Source: G963668655 sp963668655
GTDB taxonomy: Bacteria; Myxococcota_A; SURF-8
DNA length: 64,000 nt
Reading direction: 5' to 3'
Assembly (NCBI GenBank): GCA_963668655.2
Contig: CAXXPQ010000001.1
Coordinates: 868,001 to 932,000 of the forward strand
The notes under the pieces: generated by a model
Databases searched by the model: none
What the model was told of the DNA's origin: nothing
The model's input: the letters and a program-made list of their open reading frames with translations, nothing else
Part shown: piece after piece, positions 1-9,740 of the stretch
How the letters are laid out: each line of letters begins with the position of its first letter
Position numbering within the stretch: position 1 is the first letter of the stretch
Translations under genes and position numbers: made by a program

Positions 1-1838
1 CCCCCATCGCCGCCCCGGCTCCCGCTCCCCCGGCGAAGGACGACGCCGCTGAATTGAGCGATCTGGAAGATCTGGAGGAACTGGAAGAACTGGAGTCCAT
101 GAACGACGCCGAACTGGCGGTGGAGGAGCAGCTCAAGTTCTTCGAACTGGACGGCTATTTCCGCGTGCGCACCGACCTGTTCCATCGCCTCGACCTGGGA
201 ATCTACAACGAGTTGCGTCCCCTGGGCGACCTGGGAACCGCCGACCACACCAGCAATATCAAGAAAAAAGACAATACCCTCGGCTCCGCCAACATGCGCC
301 TGCGCCTGTCGCCCACGTTGAACGTCAGTGAAGACATCAAGATCAAGATGGACTTCGATCTGCTGGACAACGTGGTCATGGGCTCCACGCCGGATACTTT
401 CCTGCGAGGCGGCTCCGGCGGACTGGCTCCGGGCATCGCGGCGTTCAGCACCGCCCAGGTTCCGCCCCAGTCCGGGCGGAACTCGGACGTGGATTCCATT
501 CAGGTGCGACACGTCTGGGCCGAGGTGCGCACCCCCATCGGCGTACTCAAGTTCGGCCGGCAGCCTTCCCACTGGGGAACCGGCATGTACATCAACGACG
601 GAAGCTGCCTGGACTGCGACTACGGAGACTCCGTGGACCGCATCCTGTTCGGAACGAAGGTGTTCGAGCACATCCTGTTCGTGAACATGGATTTCGTGAA
701 CGAGGGCGTCACGGACGATACCTCCTTCGAGTACCGGGGGCAGGACAAGGACGCCACCCAATTGGACGATACCCAGCAGATCGGCTTCGGTTTCGCTCGC
801 AAGCATTCCGACGCCGAGGCGGAAGAACTGCTGGAAAACGACGACTGGATCCTGGATTACGGAATGATCAACGTCTTCCGCTGGCAGTCCTACTCCCTGG
901 AACAATCCGTCATCGGAGATTACGACACCTTCGGCGGCCAGCCTCCCGCCGGGGATTTCGCCAGCCGCCAGACCCTGCGTTCCCAGTTGATTCAGCGCGA
1001 CCTGAACCTGTACATCGGCGATATCTGGGCCCGTTTCCTGTACAAACGCCTGCATATCGAGTTCGAGGCCGCTTTCCTCGTCGGCGCTCTGGGCGACGCG
1101 GCCAAGGACGCCGCCGAGCAGAAGTCCCTCCGAGCCAAGGGCATCACGGACAATAGCGTGGACATCAATCAATACGGCTTCGTGTTGCAGATCGATTACA
1201 AATTCCTGGACGACGCCTTGTTCGTGGGCGCGGAATGGGGCTGGGCCAGCGGCGATCCCTACCACGGGGAAAGCTACGACACCGGCTTCGGCGTTTATCC
1301 CTATCAGAACCGCCAGTTCGCGGACGCCAAGTACCAGCGCACGAAATACGGCCCCATGATCGAGGATCGGGCCGTGACCAACTTCCGTTTCGATCCGGAC
1401 TATCACGTGGATCTGATCCTCTTCAGAGAGATCATCGGAACGGTCACCGACGCCACCTATCTGAAGCCCACGGTGCAGTACAACATCACGCCCTCCATCG
1501 GCTTGCGCCTGGACGGCATTCTTTCCTGGGCGCTGGAACCCGACAGCACGCCTTCCTACTATCACATGAAGTTCGAAAACATGGAGGACGTGAAGTCCGG
1601 CCTGCCCGTGAAGCGGAAAACCAGCAGTTTTCTGGGGTGGGAACTGGACCTGGAACTTTTCTATAAATCTTTCGACGGCTTCGGCAGCGGTTTGCAGTAC
1701 GGCGTATTCTTCCCGGGCAGCGCCTTCGGCTACTGGGATCCCGACTACATCGACAAGAACGGAAACCGTTCGCCCACGTGGTTCAACGCACCGAATATCG
1801 CCCAGACGCTGCAATGGCGTCTGACCGTGGAATTCTAG
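1..1838 (+). CDS. Outer-membrane beta-barrel protein, 5' end outside window
   Basis: The frame is already open at the window edge (first whole codon at position 3), so the true start is upstream. The visible N-terminus is Pro/Ala-rich and then acidic, with an EDLEELEELE run. The rest has alternating aromatic and polar strands (GYFRVRTDLFHRLDLG, GVLKFGRQPSHWGTGM) and ends in VEF, a C-terminal Phe typical of outer-membrane barrels. The stop is TAG at 1836-1838. From memory it resembles the TIGR04551 group of deltaproteobacterial barrel proteins, but that family name is unchecked. A TTG at 54 is in frame but has no convincing ribosome-binding site. Likely role: a porin-like or structural outer-membrane protein; the substrate is unknown. 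Confidence 0.75.
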   Translation, partial: PIAAPAPAPPAKDDAAELSDLEDLEELEELESMNDAELAVEEQLKFFELDGYFRVRTDLFHRLDLGIYNELRPLGDLGTADHTSNIKKKDNTLGSANMRLRLSPTLNVSEDIKIKMDFDLLDNVVMGSTPDTFLRGGSGGLAPGIAAFSTAQVPPQSGRNSDVDSIQVRHVWAEVRTPIGVLKFGRQPSHWGTGMYINDGSCLDCDYGDSVDRILFGTKVFEHILFVNMDFVNEGVTDDTSFEYRGQDKDATQLDDTQQIGFGFARKHSDAEAEELLENDDWILDYGMINVFRWQSYSLEQSVIGDYDTFGGQPPAGDFASRQTLRSQLIQRDLNLYIGDIWARFLYKRLHIEFEAAFLVGALGDAAKDAAEQKSLRAKGITDNSVDINQYGFVLQIDYKFLDDALFVGAEWGWASGDPYHGESYDTGFGVYPYQNRQFADAKYQRTKYGPMIEDRAVTNFRFDPDYHVDLILFREIIGTVTDATYLKPTVQYNITPSIGLRLDGILSWALEPDSTPSYYHMKFENMEDVKSGLPVKRKTSSFLGWELDLELFYKSFDGFGSGLQYGVFFPGSAFGYWDPDYIDKNGNRSPTWFNAPNIAQTLQWRLTVEF

Positions 1839-1857
1839 GCGAAAACCGGAAGATCCG

Positions 1858-2289
1858 ATGAAGCTTCGCCCCCACCATCTGCTGTGCCTGATCTCCTATT
1901 CCGGCCGGGGATACTCGGAGGAATTCATCCGGGCCATGAACGAGGCCCAGAAAGCCTATCTGGGCGGGGAAACCGTGGAACTGGTGGACGGCATGGATCT
2001 GGTCTGCCTGGACTGCCCGCACTGCGGCCGGGGCGGAGCCTGCACCAAAACCGCCGGCGCCCAGCCCGACGACCTGGACCGCCGCGCCCGGGAGATGCTG
2101 GGTCTGACCGAATCGGGAACCACCACGATTTACGAGGTCATCCACGCGCTTTCCTCCCGCGCTCCCGACGAACTCCGGGGGGCCTGTCGGAACTGTTCCT
2201 GGCTGAACGAAGCCGACTGCTCCCGGCGCATCGGCGAACGCATTCGCTGGTTCGAGCGGCAGGTGGATCCCTCCGATCCGGAAAAATGA
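1858..2289 (+). CDS. DUF1284 family Cys-rich protein
   Basis: 143 aa. The N-terminus KLRPHHLLCL is the signature of the DUF1284 (COG3543) family. Cysteines cluster in CLDCPHCGRGGAC and CRNCSWLNEADC, consistent with a bound iron-sulfur cluster as proposed for the family; the biochemical function is unknown. It starts 20 nt after the upstream barrel gene. The length is normal for the family and nothing looks broken. Confidence 0.85.
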   Translation: MKLRPHHLLCLISYSGRGYSEEFIRAMNEAQKAYLGGETVELVDGMDLVCLDCPHCGRGGACTKTAGAQPDDLDRRAREMLGLTESGTTTIYEVIHALSSRAPDELRGACRNCSWLNEADCSRRIGERIRWFERQVDPSDPEK

Positions 2290-2372
2290 CATCCGCCGAT
2301 CCCGACCCCATTCCCGACCGCCTTTTTCCGATTTCCATGTGAAGAAATCACGCGGATCCTCTTTCGAGACGC

Positions 2373-2401
2373 TTGTCACTTCCCGTGGAATCTGGTAGAC
2401 A
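2373..2401 (+). promoter_or_regulatory. Candidate sigma-70 promoter for the dehydrogenase gene
   Basis: TTGTCA at 2373-2378 and TAGACA at 2396-2401 are separated by 17 bp. The -35 is good, the -10 weak. It lies about 95 bp before the ATG at 2496 in an otherwise featureless 206-bp gap. Confidence 0.35.
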
Positions 2402-2495
2402 GAAAGGGTAGAGACAGAAACGCGGGGACGCGGCCGCCCGTTTCGCAAGGATCGGACGGGTCGAACGGTGAACGACGAAAGAAAGGGAAAGCGGC

Positions 2496-4886
2496 ATGTC
2501 GGAAACGATTCAGCGTGTGGCCATTATCGGCGCGGGTTGGATGGGCGGCAGCATCGCGGCCCTTCTGGCGAGCGTCGGAATCGAGGTGGATCTTCTGGAC
2601 GTTCTGCCTCCCATGGAACCCAGCAGGGACGAATTGGAGAAAGACTATTCCGGCGACGCGCGGCGCTGGCGGGACAGCCGGGCGTTGCGTGCGGTGGAGC
2701 AGGCGCGGCGGCGGGGCGCGTTCCTCGATCCCCGGGCGGTGGACCGCATCCGTTGCGGCAATATGTCGGACGACCTGGACCGACTGGGAAAAGCCGACTG
2801 GATTCTGGAGGCCGTGCCCGAGGTTCTGGATGTCAAGCGCGCCGCCTACGAACGCATCGACACCTGTGCCGGACCGGACAGCATCGTCAGTTCCAACACC
2901 TCCGGGCTTCTGGTCCGGCAACTGACCCAAGAGCGGCCGCCCGAATTCCGCAAACGCTTCCTGGTCTCGCATTTCTTCAACCCGGTGCGTCAGACCCAGC
3001 TTCTGGAACTGGTTCCCGGAGAAGACACCGATCCCGCCGTGGTCGAACGGCTGGGGCGCTTCGCCGAGGAGCGCCTGGGAAAGGGGATCATCGTCAGCCG
3101 GGACACCCCCAATTTCCTGGCCAACCGCCTGGGATTGTTCGCCATTTCCTCCGGCATGAAGCACGCCGAAGCCATGGGCGTCCCGGTGGTGGAGGCGGAC
3201 CGGCTCACGGGACCGCTGTTGTGCCGCCCCAAAACCGCCACCTTTCGCACGGTGGATATCGTGGGGCTGGACGCCATGCTGCTGGTTCTGGACAGCCTGC
3301 ACGGATCGTTGGCGGGAGATCCCTTCCGGGAGACCTTCAACGCTCCGGCCTTTTTCCGGCGCATGGTGGCCAAGGGACACTGGGGAGAGAAATCCTGCGG
3401 CGGATTCTATATGCTGTGCCGCCAGGAAAACACGGAAGAAATCCAGAGCATCGGTCTGGACACCCTGCAATACGGCTTCGTCTCTCCCCGGCGGTTCGCT
3501 TCGGTGGCGGCGGCGGAGAAACTGGAAGATCCCATCCCGCGCATTCGGGAACTGATCTCGGGCTCGGATGAGGGCGCGCGCTACGCCTGGGCGGTTCTAA
3601 GCGACATCCTCCGTTATTCCGCCTACTTGCTCGGCCGCATCGCGGACGATCCCTGCGCCTTCGACCGCGCCCTGCGCTGGGGGTACAACTGGGAACGCGG
3701 ACCCTTCGAGATCTGGAGCGGCCTGGGTGTACGCTTCGTCATGGAGCGCATGCAGGCGGACGGAGCGGACCTGCCCGAGTCGGCCGTCAAACTGCTCGAA
3801 AGCGGAAAAGACAGTTGGTTTCACACGGAAGGCGGCCTCCGCAAGCAGTTTCTGCCGGGAAAGAACGCCTTCGTTCCCGCGCCGCCGCTGACCGGATCGC
3901 GGGCGCTGGACGCCCTGGGGCCGGAGCGCCGATTGCTGGAAAATCGTACGGGAGAACTTCTGGAACTGGACGACGGCCTGGCCTGTTTCCGCTATCGCGC
4001 CCCCGGACGCGCCGGGCTGGAACTTCATCGCCGGGCGGCGGAGGACATCGCCCGGGCGCTGGATCTGGCGGAAGGCCGCAACTTCCGGGGGCTGATCCTG
4101 TTTCCGGACGGGCGGCACGTCTCCGCCGGGCTGGACTGGAGTCGCATCCTTCAGTCCATCGACGAGGGAAAATGGGCGGAACTGGAGGCGGAAATCCGGA
4201 CCCGGCAAACGCTTTTTTCGCGTCTGAAACAAAGTCCGTTCCCCGTTCTGGCGGTGGCGGACGGCAACACCCGGGCGGAAGGCTGTGAAATGATCTGGGC
4301 CTGTCGGGCGGTTCAGGCCCACCACGACGCGCTCGTCGGCCTGGACGCCATACAAGCCGGTCTGGTTCCGGCGGCGGGAGGCTCGGCCGAACTGCTGCGC
4401 CGCACGGCGGCCGTTCACGCGGACAAGTCCCCGGAATTCATCGTGAAAAAAACATTCCAGATTCTCTTTCAGGCCACGGTGGAGCGTGGAGCCTTTCCCG
4501 CCCGGCGGCGGGGTTTTCTGCGCGCGAACGACGGCATCAGTCTGGGCGCGGACCGCCTGCCCGTGGAGGCCCGGCGCATGCTCCTGAATCGGATTTCCGA
4601 GCCGAAACCGGAAAATCCGCCGTTTGTCCTGCCGGGAAAAGGCTTCGCGGAGAAACTTTCGGAAGATCTTGCCGCCATGCGAAAACTGGGCGACGCCACC
4701 GCCCACGACGAAACGGTTGGCCGCGCCCTGGCGCGGATTCTATGCGGCGAGGGTTCCGGCGGGCCGCTTTTGGACGAACGTATGGCGGAGCGGGAGCGGG
4801 AAGCCTGGCTTTCCCTGGCCGGGACCGAGGCCACCCGGGAGCGTATTCGTCACCTGGCTCGGGGACGGCGGCTGCTGCGTAATTGA
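2496..4886 (+). CDS. 3-hydroxyacyl-CoA dehydrogenase / enoyl-CoA hydratase-like fusion
   Basis: 796 aa with the FadN-like order of domains. A Rossmann NAD-binding domain has GAGWMG at residues 12-17, followed by SNTSG and the catalytic-His motif VSHFFNP (His159), then the C-terminal dehydrogenase helices (TPNFLANRLG). A crotonase-type domain covers roughly residues 480-690. Expected role: fatty-acid beta-oxidation in the cytoplasm. In the crotonase half the first catalytic Glu is kept (EGCEM, Glu598), but the position 20 residues later, where the second Glu normally sits, is Ala618 (LDAIQAGLVP). The hydratase activity may therefore be altered. It stands alone, with no thiolase next to it. Confidence 0.88.
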   Translation: MSETIQRVAIIGAGWMGGSIAALLASVGIEVDLLDVLPPMEPSRDELEKDYSGDARRWRDSRALRAVEQARRRGAFLDPRAVDRIRCGNMSDDLDRLGKADWILEAVPEVLDVKRAAYERIDTCAGPDSIVSSNTSGLLVRQLTQERPPEFRKRFLVSHFFNPVRQTQLLELVPGEDTDPAVVERLGRFAEERLGKGIIVSRDTPNFLANRLGLFAISSGMKHAEAMGVPVVEADRLTGPLLCRPKTATFRTVDIVGLDAMLLVLDSLHGSLAGDPFRETFNAPAFFRRMVAKGHWGEKSCGGFYMLCRQENTEEIQSIGLDTLQYGFVSPRRFASVAAAEKLEDPIPRIRELISGSDEGARYAWAVLSDILRYSAYLLGRIADDPCAFDRALRWGYNWERGPFEIWSGLGVRFVMERMQADGADLPESAVKLLESGKDSWFHTEGGLRKQFLPGKNAFVPAPPLTGSRALDALGPERRLLENRTGELLELDDGLACFRYRAPGRAGLELHRRAAEDIARALDLAEGRNFRGLILFPDGRHVSAGLDWSRILQSIDEGKWAELEAEIRTRQTLFSRLKQSPFPVLAVADGNTRAEGCEMIWACRAVQAHHDALVGLDAIQAGLVPAAGGSAELLRRTAAVHADKSPEFIVKKTFQILFQATVERGAFPARRRGFLRANDGISLGADRLPVEARRMLLNRISEPKPENPPFVLPGKGFAEKLSEDLAAMRKLGDATAHDETVGRALARILCGEGSGGPLLDERMAEREREAWLSLAGTEATRERIRHLARGRRLLRN

Positions 4887-5026
4887 GAAAACTTTCGGGA
4901 TTTCAACGATTTTTCGATTTCTCATCCTCTGGGCCGGAATTGTCGCACGCCAACGTGACGGATAGGGGACAGGAGATTTCACCGCCGCCCCAAGGGGCGG
5001 ATGCGCATTTCAAGGGAGGTTCATCC

Positions 5027-5920
5027 ATGGACGGCAACGCAGTATTGGAATGGCTGGACGAGGGACTGACGAACCCGTTGTTCAGCATCGCCGGAACGGA
5101 GGTGACCCTGGCCGCCATCTTCTCTTTCATCCTGATTCTTCTGGCGAGTTTCGGCGCGTCCCTCTTTTTCCAGCGGGCCGCCGATCGCGTGGTGGCGAAG
5201 CGGTTTTCCGAGCAGGAGGGCTCCTTCGCGGCGCTGAAAAGGCTGGCGCACTACATCATCATGCTGGTGGGTCTGGGCATCGCCATGGAGGCCGTGGGCA
5301 TCAACATGAACGCCCTGTTCACCGCCGGAGCGGTCTTTGCCGTGGCCATCGGTTTCGCCATGCAGAACATTCTGCAAAATTTCCTCTCCGGTGTGATCCT
5401 GCTGGTGGAACGGAGCATCAAACCGGGCGATATTCTGGAGGTGGAAGGCGCGCTCGTGCGCGTGATCGACATGGGCATCCGCACCACGGTGGTGCGCACG
5501 CTGAAGGACGAGGATCTCATCATCCCCAATTCCATATTTTCCCAGAACACGGTGAAAAATTATACGCTGAAGGATAATGTCTTCACCACCGGGGTGACCG
5601 TGGGCGTCAGCTACGATTCGGACATGGAGAAGGTGGAGGCCGTTTTGAAGAAAACCGTGGATGCCATGTCCTGGCGCATGAAGAAAACGGAAACCCGGGT
5701 GCTTTTGCAGGAATTCGGGGATTCCTCCGTGAACTTCAGCGTTTTTCTGTCCATGAACGACCCCTGGCATCACCGGCAGCGCCTTTCCGAACTGCGCAAA
5801 GCCATCTGGTTCGCGTTCAAGGAGGCGGACATCGTCATCGCCTATCCACAGGTGGACGTCCATTTTGACCCGCCGGGACTGTCCGCCATCGGAAGCCTGG
5901 ATAAACCGACGGTGAACTGA
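5027..5920 (+). CDS. MscS-family mechanosensitive channel
   Basis: 297 aa. I chose ATG 5027 because AGGGAGG lies 8-14 bp upstream; an in-frame start at 4883 overlaps the preceding gene's stop and has no ribosome-binding site. There are three N-terminal membrane segments. The pore-lining helix is AVFAVAIGFAMQNILQNFLS, followed by the beta domain beginning ERSIKPGDILEVEG, both typical of small MscS proteins. Role: release of osmolytes across the inner membrane under hypo-osmotic stress. A 140-bp gap precedes it, and the CorA gene follows after 19 bp, so the two are probably co-transcribed. Confidence 0.9.
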   Translation: MDGNAVLEWLDEGLTNPLFSIAGTEVTLAAIFSFILILLASFGASLFFQRAADRVVAKRFSEQEGSFAALKRLAHYIIMLVGLGIAMEAVGINMNALFTAGAVFAVAIGFAMQNILQNFLSGVILLVERSIKPGDILEVEGALVRVIDMGIRTTVVRTLKDEDLIIPNSIFSQNTVKNYTLKDNVFTTGVTVGVSYDSDMEKVEAVLKKTVDAMSWRMKKTETRVLLQEFGDSSVNFSVFLSMNDPWHHRQRLSELRKAIWFAFKEADIVIAYPQVDVHFDPPGLSAIGSLDKPTVN

Positions 5921-5939
5921 GAAAAGGAGAGCACGGCAT

Positions 5940-7046
5940 ATGGCGACTCAGTGGTGGAAACCCAAGGGATTCTTGCGGAACGCGGGGCGGCCGATCACGC
6001 CGGGAGCCGCTCCCGGAACCCTGATCGTGGACCCGAAAGCGGCCCGTCCCGTGGTGCGTGTCTTCGGATACGGCCCGGAGAGCCGCCCGGAGAGCCGCCC
6101 GGAGGACACCGATAAATACGAAGAGAGGATCGTTGATTCCGTGGAGGAAATCGCGGCTTTGCGGGATAAATGGCCCTGTATCTGGGTGGACGTGGTCGGC
6201 CTGGGCGACCTGGAGTTCATCGAAAAACTGGGGGATCTTTTTCAACTTCACCGCCTGGCGCTGGAAGACGTTCTGAACGTGAATCAGCGCTCCAAGGCGG
6301 AGGAGTACGACAATTCCCTGTTCATGGTGATGCGTTTCGTCACGCTGGAAGAGGAACTTTCCAGCGAACAGATCAGTCTTTTTCTGGGCGATGGCTTCGT
6401 CCTGAGTTTCCAGGAGAGGGAAGGCGACAGCTTCGATGGCGTACGGGATCGTCTGCGAAAGGGGCGGCGGCGCATCCGAAGCGGATCCGATTATCTGGCG
6501 TACGCGCTTCTGGATTCCATGGTGGATTTCATCTTCCCGCTCTTGGATAAGTACAGCGACCGCCTGGAAAATCTGGAAGAGGAAGTCCTGACCGATCCGG
6601 GCAAGGCCACGCTGACCCGCCTGCATTCCATCAAACACGAACTGATGACCGTCCGCCGGGCGGTCTGGCCCGTGCGGGAACTTCTCAACACGATCTTACA
6701 CGACGATACGGAATATTTTCAGGGAGAAAACGCCTTGTTTCTAAGGGACTGTCAGGATCATGCCTTGCAGGCCATGGAGATGATCGAGCACTACCGGGAG
6801 ATGGCCTCGGGGCTGATCGACGCCTATCTGTCCAGCCTGAGCAACCGCATGAACGACGTGATGCGCGTCCTGACCCTGATCGCCACCATTTTCATCCCGC
6901 TGAGTTTCATCGCCGGGCTTTACGGCATGAATTTCAAATACATGCCGGAACTGGAATCGCGCTACGGCTATCCGGCGGTGCTGTTTTTAATGGCTTCGGT
7001 GGCTTTCGGTTTCCTGGTGTACCTGAAGCGGAAGAAGTGGCTGTAA
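5940..7046 (+). CDS. corA: CorA-family magnesium transporter
   Basis: 368 aa, with a long soluble alpha/beta N-terminal region and two C-terminal membrane helices. The diagnostic pore motif is GLYGMNF at the end of the first helix, and the second helix runs into a basic tail (LKRKKWL). Role: Mg2+ (or Co2+/Ni2+) uptake across the inner membrane as a pentamer. The start has AAGGAGAG about 10 bp upstream. Residues around 42-50 contain a short in-frame duplication (ESRPESRPE). It probably shares a transcript with the upstream mscS. Confidence 0.92.
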   Translation: MATQWWKPKGFLRNAGRPITPGAAPGTLIVDPKAARPVVRVFGYGPESRPESRPEDTDKYEERIVDSVEEIAALRDKWPCIWVDVVGLGDLEFIEKLGDLFQLHRLALEDVLNVNQRSKAEEYDNSLFMVMRFVTLEEELSSEQISLFLGDGFVLSFQEREGDSFDGVRDRLRKGRRRIRSGSDYLAYALLDSMVDFIFPLLDKYSDRLENLEEEVLTDPGKATLTRLHSIKHELMTVRRAVWPVRELLNTILHDDTEYFQGENALFLRDCQDHALQAMEMIEHYREMASGLIDAYLSSLSNRMNDVMRVLTLIATIFIPLSFIAGLYGMNFKYMPELESRYGYPAVLFLMASVAFGFLVYLKRKKWL

Positions 7047-7116
7047 AATCCGGGGGATCCCCGCCCAAGGCTTCCATCTTTTGAGTATATTATAATCCGA
7101 CGAACTCCCGTCCTTC

Positions 7117-7142
7117 CGGGGAACGAATTCGCTCCCCGTTTT
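7117..7142 (+). terminator. Intrinsic terminator after corA
   Basis: Inverted arms CGGGGA and TCCCCG (7117-7122/7133-7138) enclose GAATTC and are followed by TTTT. It separates the mscS-corA unit from the flagellar cluster. Confidence 0.6.
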
Positions 7143-7206
7143 CGTCAATAATCCGACAACCTCGTCCGCGTGAATCCTCCTTTCCAGTCAAAACCCTGAC
7201 AATTTC

Positions 7207-7245
7207 TCTCCCTGTCCCAGCCGGACGATCCCGTCACCAGGGAGA
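7207..7245 (+). promoter_or_regulatory. Inverted repeat upstream of sigma-54 promoter, candidate activator site
   Basis: TCTCCCTG (7207-7214) and CAGGGAGA (7238-7245) form a perfect inverted repeat with centres 31 bp apart, about three helical turns. It lies roughly 50-85 bp upstream of the -24/-12 promoter at 7292, where an enhancer-binding protein could bind. That it is a binding site is inference. Confidence 0.35.
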
Positions 7246-7291
7246 TTCTTTCCCTGTTATCCCGATGGGTTAGGCAAGCTCTGCCGGTGGT

Positions 7292-7307
7292 TGGCACGGT
7301 CTTTGCC
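7292..7307 (+). promoter_or_regulatory. Sigma-54 promoter of the TPR/activator operon
   Basis: TGGCAC (7292-7297), GGTCT, TTGC (7303-7306) is an exact match to the -24/-12 consensus with the required GG-N10-GC spacing. The predicted start near 7318 leaves a short leader to ATG 7345. That leader shares 18 of 19 bases (one gap) with the leader of flgB. Confidence 0.85.
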
Positions 7308-7344
7308 TATTACGGCAAACCGGAAGGACAACGGGAAATTTGAC

Positions 7345-9732
7345 ATGAAGCGCAGGATCACACAATTCATTCTTTTTCTTTCGCTGATTTTCTCCGGCTG
7401 GCCGGCCGTCGCCGAGAACTCCGGTGACCTGTTGGCCACGATCGGAATCGACGTGAAGCGCGATACCCGCTACACTATCGATTCGGGACAGAACGCCAGC
7501 GAACTGATGCTGAACATTCGCGATTATCCGCCGAACATCCTGAACCAGCTGCAAAAACAGTTCTCCGCCCATTTCGTGGCGTGCAAGGTCGTGGAGAAAA
7601 CCGACGATCGGATATCCCTGCGCCTCATCGTTCTTCCCGGAGATTTCCGCATGGAACATCGGCGGCTGATTTCCCCCCAACGCATCGAAATCCGGATCCT
7701 GCCGCCGAAAATCCGGAAGAAAAAGGGATTGCCCGGTTTTCCGCTGCTTCCCCTTTGGGAGATGCTGGTCAGCGACACCCTGGTCATCCCGGAACTGGAT
7801 TACGATTCCGTCCCCGGAGAGGGGGAAGAACATGCCGCGCTGCTTTCGGCCGCGCGTTTGTTCCAGATCGGCGCTTACGAGGCGGCGGCCAAGCGCATCG
7901 ACCAGGCCATGGAGATGAAAGCTCCCGAATACACGCGTGAATTCAAGATGATGCAGGCGGAAATCTGGCTGAATCTCTCGCTTTTGGATCCAAGCCATGT
8001 CGCCAAGGCGCGTGAAGCGCTGTTCGAGATCCGGCAGGAAGCGACGCAAAAGCCCTGGAAAGGTCGGGCCGAACTGCTGGCGGCCTATACCTACGTTCTC
8101 AGCGGAGAACGAGAAAAAGCACGGGAAGCCTTTCAGCAGGGCGCGGCCGAATATGAAAGTCTGGCGGATTATTTCCTGCTCGGCCTGCTTCAAAACCTGA
8201 TCGAAGAACACGAACTGGACGAGGCTTCCCGGCTCATCGGACGCCTGGAGTCCGTCCGGGGCCTTTCCCCCAAAGCCTATGCCAAGCTCTGCTTTTCCAA
8301 AGTCGCCGTTCTGGCGCGTCGGCCGGACCTGCAAGAGGCCAATCACATGGCGGATATCTGCGTACAGCGTTACGACAAGGAACGTCAACTCAACGTGGCG
8401 GATCTGCTGGTGCTGGCCGAAACCCGCATGCTGCACAACCGATTCGGCGAGGCGAAGGAAGCCTTGCAGCGAGTGATCCGGGATTATTTCGATAATCCGA
8501 AGGCGGCCATGGCCGTGATGCGCGAGGGAGACATTTTCTACGCGGAGCATCGTTATCGCGAGGCGATGGAAGCCTACGGCGACGTGGCCAAGCGTTGGCC
8601 GGATTCTCCTTACGCGCGTATCGCCGAATTGAAAAATCAGTTCATTCTTCGCAAGGATTCCGACGGAAAGCCGCTCATCATGAACAGCGATATCGATATC
8701 CACAACGAGCCCGCGCCCGTCAGCCGGGAAGCCAAGCTGCGCGTGATGTGGCACTATGCCGATCGAAAGGAATACGTTCTGGCCAATGTCTACCTGACGG
8801 AAATCATCCGCCGGGACGAGGGTCTACGCTATTGGCCCTATGCCCCGGAAGCCTTCCGGGCCATCGTCATGGGAACCTACGACGCTTTTGCGGAGGTGAA
8901 GGACAATCTGGAGATCGTGGCGCTATACCAGTCCGGTACGCCCTATCCTTTCGACCTGCCCGATCGCGACCGGATCGCCCATATGGTCGGCCGCGCCTAT
9001 CGGGATCTGAAATACCCCGCGGAAGCGGCCCGGGTCTATCAGAAATCCCTGGGAGATCGGGGGCGCAGCGCCGACGGAGAACGCCGGTTGCTGGTGGAAC
9101 TGGGCCATACCTATCTGGAGATGGACGATATCTACCGCGCGGAAAAAACCCTGGAATACTTTTCCGAACTCTTCACGGATGAACAGGCCGACTTGCTTCG
9201 TTATCGGATCATGGGCCGCATCAAGCAGAAACAGGGCAAGACAAGGGAATCCCTGGTGGCTTTCGAGAAAGCCATGCGGTTGACGAAGGATCCGCGGGAA
9301 AGGCAGAAGCTCGGCCTGGAAGTCGGCGTGGCGCTGTATCATCAGAAAAAATACGCCAAGGTGGCGGAAATTCTGGCGCTCGCCCTGGAACCCTTCCTGA
9401 ACGACAAAGTCATGGTCAACGGCGACGTGGTTCCCGCCGAGGTGCGCGACGCCCTGTTCTACCTGGCCGACAGCCAGTTCACGATAAAAGATTACAAGAA
9501 CTCCCGCAAAACCTACCTGCGGGCCGCGTCGCTCTTCCCGAACGACGACCGTCACCCGATCGCGAATTTCTATGCCGCGCAGTGCGCCCTGGAAATCGGC
9601 CTGCGTGACGAGGCCATCGCCGCGTTCGAGATCATGGCGGGGGGGCAGAACGAATACTGGAAGAAGATCGGCCAGCTTCAGCTGGATACGCTGAACTGGT
9701 ACAAAAAACACGACCTGCTCGAAAAAAAGTGA
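7345..9732 (+). CDS. Exported TPR-repeat protein at head of flagellar cluster
   Basis: 795 aa. I chose ATG 7345, because an in-frame TTG at 7291 overlaps the sigma-54 promoter. The N-terminus has a signal peptide (basic MKRR, hydrophobic core, cleavage near PAVA-EN). Residues about 25-120 look like a small beta-rich domain. The remainder is helical with repeated tetratricopeptide patterns (AAARLFQIGAYEAAAKRID, GDIFYAEHRYREAMEAYGD). Probable periplasmic or outer-membrane-associated scaffold acting in flagellar assembly or its regulation; this role rests on context only. The activator gene follows after 8 bp. Confidence 0.85.
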   Translation: MKRRITQFILFLSLIFSGWPAVAENSGDLLATIGIDVKRDTRYTIDSGQNASELMLNIRDYPPNILNQLQKQFSAHFVACKVVEKTDDRISLRLIVLPGDFRMEHRRLISPQRIEIRILPPKIRKKKGLPGFPLLPLWEMLVSDTLVIPELDYDSVPGEGEEHAALLSAARLFQIGAYEAAAKRIDQAMEMKAPEYTREFKMMQAEIWLNLSLLDPSHVAKAREALFEIRQEATQKPWKGRAELLAAYTYVLSGEREKAREAFQQGAAEYESLADYFLLGLLQNLIEEHELDEASRLIGRLESVRGLSPKAYAKLCFSKVAVLARRPDLQEANHMADICVQRYDKERQLNVADLLVLAETRMLHNRFGEAKEALQRVIRDYFDNPKAAMAVMREGDIFYAEHRYREAMEAYGDVAKRWPDSPYARIAELKNQFILRKDSDGKPLIMNSDIDIHNEPAPVSREAKLRVMWHYADRKEYVLANVYLTEIIRRDEGLRYWPYAPEAFRAIVMGTYDAFAEVKDNLEIVALYQSGTPYPFDLPDRDRIAHMVGRAYRDLKYPAEAARVYQKSLGDRGRSADGERRLLVELGHTYLEMDDIYRAEKTLEYFSELFTDEQADLLRYRIMGRIKQKQGKTRESLVAFEKAMRLTKDPRERQKLGLEVGVALYHQKKYAKVAEILALALEPFLNDKVMVNGDVVPAEVRDALFYLADSQFTIKDYKNSRKTYLRAASLFPNDDRHPIANFYAAQCALEIGLRDEAIAAFEIMAGGQNEYWKKIGQLQLDTLNWYKKHDLLEKK

Positions 9733-9740
9733 GGCGACCC

